A stretch of 12,631 nucleotides of DNA from Phialocephala subalpina. Taxonomy: Eukaryota > Ascomycota > Leotiomycetes > Helotiales > Mollisiaceae. The position numbers and the translations under genes are program-made. The DNA is taken from NCBI GenBank assembly GCA_900073065.1, contig FJOG01000024.1, positions 387,954 through 400,584 on the forward strand. The letters are read 5' to 3'. The notes beneath the pieces were generated by a model. That model was not told where the DNA came from and did not search any database. It saw only the letters and a program-made list of their open reading frames with translations. This document shows, piece after piece, positions 7,200 to 12,631 of this stretch. Every line of letters begins with the position of its first letter. Within the stretch, counting starts at the first letter, position 1.

Positions 7200-8021
7200 C
7201 GCACGGAACGCCAATCCATAAGGGCAAGCCACAACGAATACAGCGATTGCAAACTGAAGGGACCCTGCCGCCTGAATCCTGACCTAGATAATCCTCAGGC
7301 AAAGTTCCCAGACGTGCCTAGAGCGAATTAACAATCCACGTTGTAATCGTGATTAGAGCAACAAAAGGGACGAACTAAACGCGTTCCATCGGAGATCGTC
7401 GAGATTGGCCTTCGCGAACAGCTTTTACGATCTGATCAAGCATAGATGAACCATTAACACCTGTGATTTTGATTGAGATTAGTGCATCCTTATGACTGTT
7501 CCTGAGAAGGCCTTACAGTATCGCGATGGATTTCTTAATGAGCTTTGACTCACCTGTGAGGTTTGACTCGTCGAATTTAGTGTCGCCTGGAACGACTGTA
7601 TCATTACACGGCGGTGATCCACCACGTAGAGCTTTGATAACATCGCCAAGTTCAATTGGATCCACTTTGATTCTCTTTAATGACTTGGCATCCGGTTCGT
7701 TAGTAATACGGTCAGTAATCAAAGTTTTTTGCCTGGATCCTGGACTTGCATTTGAAACAAGAATGCCTTCGGTCGGTCTTAATATCCCGGACATAGCGAT
7801 AGAATCTCCAGTCTTTGATTTGCTACTTTCTACTGTGTATACAGCCCATTGTCATTCGGACTGCAAGCAATGGTCTTAACGCAGGGTACTTTACGAGGGA
7901 CTTTGTATGTTAATCCATCGACTACAGGCATTACAGGGATTTCGAAACTTCCTGCCCCTTATGACAATGGGCTGTATGCTTCGATGAGGCGACCAATGAG
8001 CAAAAGAGTGTGAGCCGTCCG
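7200..8021 (-). pseudogene. Heavy-metal (P1B-type) P-type ATPase remnant
   Basis: Read on the minus strand, the remnant begins HTLLLIGRLIEA (8012-7977), is broken by a small element, and resumes ESSKSKTGDSIAMSG, LRPTEGILV, IELGDVIKALRGGSPP and GDTKFDESNLTGESKLIKK. TGES (about 7547-7558) is the actuator-domain dephosphorylation loop. After a stop at 7515-7513 and frame slips there follow DALISIKITGVNGSSMLDQI and VKAVREGQSRRSPMERV, a TAG at 7377-7375, FVPFVALITITTWIV and a TAG at 7320-7318. Next is TLPEDYLGQDSGG, a frameshift near 7260, and LQFAIAVFVVACPYGLAFRA ending at 7200. The membrane Cys-Pro-Cys metal-binding motif has become Cys-Pro-Tyr (7226-7218). Fungal P1B ATPases export copper or related metals; this copy lacks the phosphorylation domain (DKTGT), the ATP-binding domain and the N-terminal metal-binding region, and cannot work. 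Confidence 0.85.
7842..7974. mobile_element. MITE-like element, 14-bp TIRs, TA target site
   Basis: A 133-bp segment is bounded by perfect 14-bp inverted repeats: CAGCCCATTGTCAT at 7842-7855 and its complement ATGACAATGGGCTG at 7961-7974. TA lies directly outside both ends (7840-7841 and 7975-7976), the target-site duplication of Tc1/mariner/pogo-type transposons, and CAG is a common first triplet of pogo-like ends. It is too short for a transposase. It splits the P-type ATPase remnant between GRLIEA and ESSKSKTGD, residues that are nearly adjacent in the family. Removing it with one TA copy does not exactly restore the frame, so further small changes have occurred. Confidence 0.75.
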
Positions 8022-8651
8022 TCGTCTGTCACTTTATTAGTGCTGTGGGGTTGCCCTGGGCTTTGACCGTGGCGGCGCCACCGTCTCGGATGACACCGAG
8101 GGTCCTAGCGCATTTCAGGGCCTGATCCAAAAATTGGCGCCGGGGAAGCTGGATGTCCAACCCATTACCATGTCTGCCTCATTGGCAGTGGCGCCCGCAG
8201 CTGCTGGACAGCCTCTGCAACGCAAACTTTATGCCGACACAAGGGCTGAACAAGGAAGGGGACATTGCGAAAGCCCGCCAAGCAATCAATCCCTCTCCTA
8301 TTCACCCAAAATGCCGCACCTTCACACACCCTCTTCTCTTCCAACACCCCATATTCGGGTCCCACACTTCTTTCCAGTCTGCGCTATCGTGCCACAGGAG
8401 AAGACACCCTGCTCCTGGCGCACGCTGCGGAGATACCCGATTGGATGTTCTAACGTCGGCAATTGCCTTCGACCCTGAGAGAAACAACGAAGTTCGAGAT
8501 CGAAATTGAAGCTTGAGTAGAGGAAAGACTCAAACTTGACATTATTTATGGCGGAAGATTCTCCATGACTCAACGACCTAACGCATGACCTCTTCCCAGT
8601 GCATTTCATCAGGTTCAGAATCAGACCAATATTACATGAAATATATATGAT
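8022..8651. other. Unassigned GC-richer stretch with overlapping open frames
   Basis: Between the ATPase remnant and the bZIP gene several open frames overlap on both strands: 8134-8478, 8153-8509 and 8265-8453 on plus, and 8165-8365, 8302-8487 and 8322-8609 on minus. The plus frame ending at 8453 (SSLRYRATGEDTLLLAHAAE, IPDWMF) and the upstream frame with SDDTEGPSAFQGLIQKLAPG look protein-like, but I do not recognise either. They may be a decayed exon set of one gene. The last 100 bp should hold the bZIP gene's promoter or leader; a CCAAT word at 8626-8630 and a TATATAT run near 8642 are present. Confidence 0.35.
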
Positions 8652-9476
8652 ATGCGACGAGCCTACGGTGTGAGCACCAACGAATTACATGACAATACCT
8701 ATCAGACGGATACGAGTATCCTGTTCGCCGAAGCGCATAGTGGTATATTAGCCCAAATGGTGGTTAGTCCTACCGCTACGACTACGGATTCTGCTGTTGA
8801 GCCTACATTGGAGATAGTGGGCCGACAGAGTAGGGGTGAAACGACTAGGCTTACGAGTCACGCCGAGGACAAGAATTCGAGAAGGCACAAGGGGAGACCT
8901 AGAATCAGTACTGTAGATCAGACACAGGCTGAGGTAAGGGCGGTTTCGATAACAATGGCAGAAACGAATATGAGTACTGATCGTTACCAGAGACGTCGAA
9001 CTCAGATAAGGCAAGCACAGCGGAACTTCAGACTCCGCAAAGAAAACACCATCCAATCACTCCAAAACAAGGTATCAAATATGGAGGAAGGAATCTCCCA
9101 GACAAGCAAGGCATGCCTCAACTTCCAAGAGAAAGTTCTTGCAAGTGGCGTCCTAGACCAAGCTCCTGAGCTTAGTCACAGTCTCTGGTCAATGGTCAAG
9201 ACCATCACATCTCTGACACAGCTAATAGTCCTCGACCAAGATGTTGATGGTAACGATGCTGTGCTGTTTCCTTTGCAGACACAAGACCCCAAAGCAGATC
9301 AAGAAAGGATTGAAAGTTTGGCGGCTAAAGAGCAGCATCCCCATTTCGAAAGAGAATATAAAGGGCAAGCAGCCAGGAATGTCAATGTACCTGAGACTGA
9401 GATCCAGGGCCGTGGAACGAGTCGGAGAGGAGGCGAGCATCATCTAATGGGACTATGCCTACTCAATCTCAGATAG
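8652..9476 (+). CDS. bZIP transcription factor (DNA-binding module)
   Basis: The frame opens at the ATG of 8652 (G at -3; a second in-frame ATG is at 8757). Exon 1 is 8652-8933 and exon 2 starts at 8991. Splicing the 57-bp intron joins KGRPRISTVDQTQAE to RRRTQIRQAQRNFRLRKENT, the basic region of a fungal bZIP family whose members read GRPR...D..A.ERRRTQIRLAQRAYRNRKE. A short zipper-like helix follows (IQSLQNKVSNMEE), then GVLDQAPELSHSLW, which matches the family's 'GLL..PELG..L' segment. The factor should bind DNA as a dimer in the nucleus. Read to its own stop at 9476 the spliced protein has 255 residues. However, an intron with a good GCTAAC branch and a TTTCAG acceptor ends at 9490, and a phase-1 donor at 9421 would join this module in frame to the effector exons at 9491-10871, giving 661 residues. 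That donor (GTCGGA) is weak, so where the protein ends is uncertain. Confidence 0.75.
   Translation: MRRAYGVSTNELHDNTYQTDTSILFAEAHSGILAQMVVSPTATTTDSAVEPTLEIVGRQSRGETTRLTSHAEDKNSRRHKGRPRISTVDQTQAEVRAVSITMAETNMSTDRYQRRRTQIRQAQRNFRLRKENTIQSLQNKVSNMEEGISQTSKACLNFQEKVLASGVLDQAPELSHSLWSMVKTITSLTQLIVLDQDVDGNDAVLFPLQTQDPKADQERIESLAAKEQHPHFEREYKGQAARNVNVPETEIQGRGTSRRGGEHHLMGLCLLNLR
8934..8990 (+). other. 57-bp stop-free intron inside the bZIP basic region
   Basis: GTAAGG donor directly after GAG, CTGAT branch-like word, TTACCAG acceptor. Its length is a multiple of three and it has no stop, so retaining it keeps the frame but inserts 19 residues (VRAVSITMAETNMSTDRYQ) at the edge of the basic region. 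Removing it restores the contiguous family motif AE-RRRTQIR, which is the main evidence that it is an intron. Confidence 0.85.
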
Positions 9477-9490
9477 CTAACTACTTTCAG
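9421..9490 (+). other. Candidate intron joining the bZIP and effector modules
   Basis: The acceptor side is strong: GCTAACTACTTTCAG ends at 9490. The following exon requires a phase-1 donor. GTCGGA at 9421 (after the A of codon AGT) fits and gives a 70-bp intron that removes the TAG at 9474-9476. GTGGAA at 9412 is the other phase-1 choice nearby. Neither donor is close to the GTAAGT consensus. Confidence 0.45.
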
Positions 9491-10871
9491 GTCGAAGAAT
9501 CGTAGAACGAAGAGACTGTTCTTTAGAGCTTCCCCTTCTCAGACAGATCAAAGAGACCCCTCTCTATGATGTATTTCTAGAGGGCTTCTTGGACGCTTTT
9601 AGTCCGGCTGGCCCCTCCATCTATGGTGCCTTTGATTTGATACGGGTGGCAGCAGCCTCAAGGACCTTGTCGCCGATTCTAGATAAGGCATTTCAGTCCG
9701 CATCTCTCGCGTACTATGGACAGAAGGTTGGCGATTTGAGAATAGTGATTTCAGGGCGTGCAATCTATTCCAAGGTCCTGAACGCCCTGCAGAATACACT
9801 CTCATCTCCAGAACAGAGCAGGTCAATAGAGGTGTTGCTTACTGTGATTGTCTTAATAGCCCACGAGGTAACGTAATAAGATCGCACTTACAAAATGAAT
9901 GCTTACAATGTGTTATGCCTAGGTCCTTCAATATTCAAGTAGAGGATCGATTCTCAATCACAGTATCGGGGCTTTAAAACTCGTAGAACTCCGCGGACCA
10001 TTCAACCACGTGTCTGGGTTAGGACATATTTGTTATGTTCAGTATCGCCATCACTTGGTAAGATCTTGAACTTTGAGGTAGACAAAGTTCGGCACTGACA
10101 AACAACTAGGTTGCTACAGCTCTGATATGCCGATCTCGAACATTTCTTGCAAGTGAAGACTGGAAGATTATTCCATGGTCGGCCAGATCGTCTACAAAGG
10201 ACCTCACACAACACCTCTTGGACCACGTCGCAGATATCCCTGCGCTCCTTGGGCAGTTCGATAGCCTTACTGAAAGTGCCAAGACAGGTTCTCTGTCATC
10301 TTCTAAAGCATTAGATCAGCAAGCTATATTACGGACTACTGTCGCTGATGCAAAGTGTCGTCTGCATCGATGGAAGAAAGAATGGGTAGATACGTACCCA
10401 ATAGGCCAGCCATATGAAGTTCCCGCTCAGACAGGAGACTCTGGGCGGCCGATGACATTCTTAAGTTCAAAGAGTCAATTGCCGATTTTCCGGTGTCGAG
10501 ATTTAATCACCAAGGAGATTATTACTCCAACCCTATTAGCCTACCCTGACCCCCAACTTGCACTCACACTGTGCATATATTACGGTGCTCTTATCCTACT
10601 CTTGAGAATAGATACAAGGCCAGATGAAACCCAACTGCCTGAGATATACTACCATGCGTGTCTCGTCTGCCGAAGTATGGAGTACTGTATCCGAGAACCC
10701 TCTGGGACCCTAATGAAGCGGGTTGGGTTTTCTCTTCGGGTTGCATATGATGCTCTTCCTAAAGGCGATATAGAGGCGCAGTGGGTTGAAAAGGTGTTCG
10801 GGCGGGTCGCAAAAGAAAAATTCACGAAGTCTTGGGGAAGCTTACTCTCCGACATATCAGTAGAGTCATAG
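9491..10871 (+). CDS. Fungal transcription-factor effector (middle homology) domain
   Basis: Three exons join in frame: 9491-9867, 9923-10057 and 10110-10871 (TAG at 10869-10871), giving about 424 residues. Exon 1 reads LELPLLRQIKETPLYDVFLE, then SLAYYGQKVGD and SGRAIYSKVLNALQNTL, the pattern 'A..Y.G...GD......G..LY..AL.AL...L' of the effector region of Zn2Cys6 regulators. SIEVLLTVIVLIAHEV leads into the next exon, ILNHSIGALKLVELRGPFNH, the usual 'W..H..GA..L..LRGP' motif. The last exon has TFLASEDWKIIPW and a long helical C-terminus. Introns are 55 bp (9868-9922) and 52 bp (10058-10109, with an ACTGAC branch). No Zn2Cys6 motif (CX2CX6C...) is found in any frame between 9050 and 9490, so the DNA-binding part is either the bZIP module directly upstream or lost. 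No lesion is seen inside these exons. The partial frame at 9491 has no good ATG of its own, which favours one joint gene starting at 8652. Confidence 0.75.
9868..9922 (+). other. Intron in the effector module
   Basis: GTAACG donor after the GAG codon and CCTAG acceptor, 55 bp, phase 0. It joins IVLIAHE to VLQYSSRGSILNHS, matching the fungal regulator pattern at this point. Reading through meets a stop at once (GTAACGTAA). Confidence 0.75.
10058..10109 (+). other. Intron in the effector module
   Basis: GTAAGA donor, ACTGAC branch and AACTAG acceptor, 52 bp, phase 0. It joins QYRHHL to VATALICRSRTFLA. Reading through meets a TGA within 10 bp of the donor. Confidence 0.8.
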
Positions 10872-11076
10872 AGTCATAACCCTTCTGGGGTAGACTTCGT
10901 TTTGCGATAGATAATTCCATGACTTGCCATCGAATTATAGTAGTATATCATCTTCGTTTGTTCATTAATCTCGAGCAGGGTGAAGTGGTCAGCGTCAACA
11001 TTCAGTGGGCAAATGTATACTTGTAGGCTATCGAGATCGTTCTTGCTTTCGCACTTGTACTCGTCGATCTTTTTTT
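10872..11076. other. Convergent intergenic spacer
   Basis: Lies between the stop of the regulator (+) and the stop of the orphan gene (-), so both 3' ends face it. No gene, and no clear terminator-like or repeat feature. Confidence 0.5.
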
Positions 11077-11824
11077 CTAGCGACGGAGGGGGTTCGAGAG
11101 AGGTATAACCTCGCCGTTCGCATCTTTCTTGTGGAGTGGGATACTGAGACCGAGTCTCACAAACACAAGTCTATCAGTCATCTCCAGAGCGGCCGCAATG
11201 TCCCAACAATTGAGCCATTCCTTGGAGCGGAGCTTGTCGAACATGCCACATGAAAGTTCGATTGCACCATTTACTATAATAAAATCATCTTTACCGAGCG
11301 GGTGCTTGCCGAGAACGTGGCCGATCTCTTTAACGACTCGATCAATAGCAGCATCTAAGCAGCCTTGTAGTACGGGTTCCTGTGATTGCATCAGTGTATA
11401 TCTCCAAGCCCTAAACCAAGCATCAGCCTACTCTTTCAAGACCGTACTCCGCTAGTAGGCTCGAGACCTCTTTCGACGGTGTGATGGAGTGTAATTCAGG
11501 TGAGTCAAAGAAGCGAGCGAGGTCCGGTCGCTCTTCCTTGGCCAACAGCTCTACCTGCTCGTCGAGGATAAAGAGCAGCTCCATCTTTTGATATTCGATT
11601 TCAGCGATTAATAAATTGGCGGATATCTGAGCGAGCTGGTTCCGCGCGTTGTTAACTGTGGCTTGATCACTATTTAAAACGCTACGGGCGCCGCGCAGGG
11701 CCTGGCGCAGTGTTGTATCCTGCCCAGTTAAGACAAGAGCGTACGTTATCTTCTCCCAGATTTGAATAAGACATTGGCACTGATCAACAGTGAGCACGGA
11801 TGTTGTGGCTGTATACTCGTCCAT
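11077..11824 (-). CDS. Hypothetical protein, two exons, 231 residues
   Basis: Exon 1 is 11824-11432 and exon 2 is 11379-11077, joined in phase 0 across a 52-bp intron (GTAGGC donor, CACTGATG branch, ATCACAG acceptor). I do not recognise the family. The start MDEYTATTSV was chosen because the 40 codons upstream in the same frame are rich in Tyr, Phe, Cys and Arg, unlike the rest. Residues about 40-105 are Leu/Ala/Gln/Glu-rich and probably form long helices or a coiled coil (LRGARSVLNSDQATVNNARN, then LLIAEIEYQKMELLFILDEQ). After the acidic-aromatic run RPDLARFFDSPELHS the second exon has a mixed fold with DDFIIVNGAIELSCGMFDKL and LNCWDIAAALEMTDRLVFVR, and a polar tail. No signal peptide, membrane segment, catalytic motif or known repeat is evident, so it is probably cytosolic. 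Codon use is ordinary and there is no lesion, in contrast to the pseudogenes to its left. Confidence 0.7.
11380..11431 (-). other. Intron of the orphan gene
   Basis: Minus-strand GTAGGC donor at 11431, CACTGATG branch-like word, ATCACAG acceptor ending at 11380. Joining in phase 0 gives LLAEYGLER-EPVLQGCLDA; reading through hits TGA directly after GTAGGC. Confidence 0.65.
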
Positions 11825-12150
11825 GATAAAGTTGATTCGAAGGAGAAAAAAGTAGACCGCAAGGCAGTATTTGCGACTATAGAGAATAAAATAGCTCCTC
11901 TTGCAAGAATATTCCAGTGAACTATGCAATTTGTTTCGTAGCACTCTAGATTTCTGCTAGTTTTATTCTAACGAACAAAGTTTTCCGGTAATAGAATGAA
12001 TTTTCTAGTTAGAGTTTTCGCATTTCCAATTTTCAAATTCAACTTGTTATTCCAAATAGATTATGCAAGGTTAATACTTGTCTTTCTTCGGTTGGTCTAA
12101 TTGGTCTTCCCCGAGACAATTTAGGGATCCTGAACTAGGAAGTTAGAATT
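11825..12150. other. Upstream region of the orphan gene
   Basis: Should contain the promoter and 5' leader of the orphan gene on the minus strand. It becomes steadily richer in A+T to the right. No TATA/CCAAT pair or other gene is clear. Confidence 0.4.
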
Positions 12151-12264
12151 GGATTCCAGGTAACGGGTTCTCGAATCCGAGATTTAATAACAAAGGTATT
12201 ACCCCGTATATCGCTAGTATAAATCGCTCAATTAAGTAGCTTATTACCAATTGAGCTATAATCC
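12151..12264 (-). pseudogene. tRNA-like relic
   Basis: On the minus strand the 5' end GGATTATAGCTCAATTGGTA is that of a eukaryotic tRNA: acceptor strand, then the pol III A-box TAGCTCAATTGG. The 3' end AATCC pairs with GGATT. TTCGA with a poorly paired stem (GGATTCGAGAACC) stands for the T-arm and B-box. TATA-CTAGCGA-TATA could be an anticodon arm with a seven-base loop and anticodon AGC (Ala). The segment is 114 bp, too long for a tRNA, with extra bases in the D-loop and variable region, and the T-stem does not close. It is best read as a decayed tRNA gene or a tRNA-derived short interspersed element next to the AT-rich block. Confidence 0.3.
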
Positions 12265-12269
12265 AAGTT

Positions 12270-12631
12270 ATACTAAGAAAATTTATAACCCTAATATATT
12301 AAAAAAAATCATATTAATTAATTATATAATTCTAATAAAAAATAATATTTTTTAAATATTTTTTAAAATTTTAAAAACTTTATATATTAAATTAAATTAT
12401 AAATAAAAAAAACTTATATTTTAATTAAAAATTAAATAATAAAATTTCGAAATTGAAAATTGAAAATTATATTGGAAATCAAATTTTATTTATAATTCGC
12501 TTATAATATACGCGATATTATTTCTATTTTAATATTAAAAGTTTTTTAAGGTTTTAAATTTAAGATTTAATAGGATTTATTATATTTAATTTATCGAATT
12601 ATTTTATTCTATATAATTTATATAAGAAAAA
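12270..12631. repeat. AT-rich block, probably RIP-degraded repeat (right edge)
   Basis: Nearly pure A+T with no open frame, like the left edge, and running off the window. It starts abruptly after the tRNA-like relic. A stretch near 12490-12535, read on the minus strand, shares words with the left block in the same order. A RIP origin is inferred from composition alone. Confidence 0.75.

Noticed and set aside
7526..7879. 117-codon plus-strand open frame
   Set aside because: It is antisense to the P-type ATPase remnant, whose minus-strand frame has clear TGES and other family motifs, and it runs into the MITE-like element.
9050..9490. Search for a Zn2Cys6 cluster ahead of the effector domain
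   Set aside because: No frame shows CX2CX6C spacing with the usual basic residues, so no zinc cluster is annotated.
11129..11455. 108-codon plus-strand open frame
   Set aside because: It is antisense to the orphan gene and spans its intron. The minus-strand model has consistent phase and splice sites, and this one has no motif.
1..12631. CRISPR array or bacterial operon signals
   Set aside because: There are no regularly spaced repeats and no ribosome-binding-site or operon structure. Introns and protein families show this is fungal nuclear DNA.

Overview
The window looks like accessory DNA from a filamentous ascomycete (Pezizomycotina). Real genes carry very short spliceosomal introns (49-63 bp) with GT..AG ends and CTRAY-type branch sites. 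The recognisable families are fungal: a bZIP factor of the GRPR..RRRTQIR type, a fungal transcription-factor effector domain, BCS1-like and DUF7025-type AAA ATPases, an ankyrin remnant and a heavy-metal P-type ATPase. Both ends (about 1-360 and 12270-12631) are almost pure A+T, as expected of repeats degraded by repeat-induced point mutation. No species can be named from sequence alone.

Layout. 1-1850: AT-rich block, then unique sequence with no supportable gene. 1851-2640 (+): a row of gene shards, namely the C-terminus of a BCS1-like ATPase, the Walker A region of a second AAA ATPase, and about two ankyrin repeats. 2870-3230: GC-rich hairpin-laden DNA running into a TATA-bearing, LTR-like stretch. 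About 3775-3972 (-): possible membrane-transporter shard. 4671-5915 (+): a second BCS1 shard (Walker B region) followed by the N-terminal DUF7025 half of an AAA ATPase, with frameshifts and nonsense codons. 6214-6982 (-): an intact three-exon maltose/galactoside O-acetyltransferase-type gene. 7200-8021 (-): a decayed heavy-metal P-type ATPase split by a 133-bp miniature inverted-repeat element flanked by TA. 8652-10871 (+): a bZIP DNA-binding module followed by a three-exon fungal transcription-factor effector module, which can be joined into one 661-residue model. 11077-11824 (-): an intact two-exon gene of unknown function (231 residues). 12151-12264 (-): a tRNA-like relic at the edge of the right AT-rich block.

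Taken together this is a gene graveyard of broken ATPases, a transporter shard and small repeats, in which three loci remain open: the acetyltransferase, the bZIP/effector regulator and the orphan gene. Nothing visible ties these three into one pathway. The most unusual point is that the bZIP region sits where a Zn2Cys6 cluster would be expected ahead of a Zn2Cys6-type effector domain. Gene models were read by eye from splice signals, frame continuity and remembered family motifs. No database search was run.
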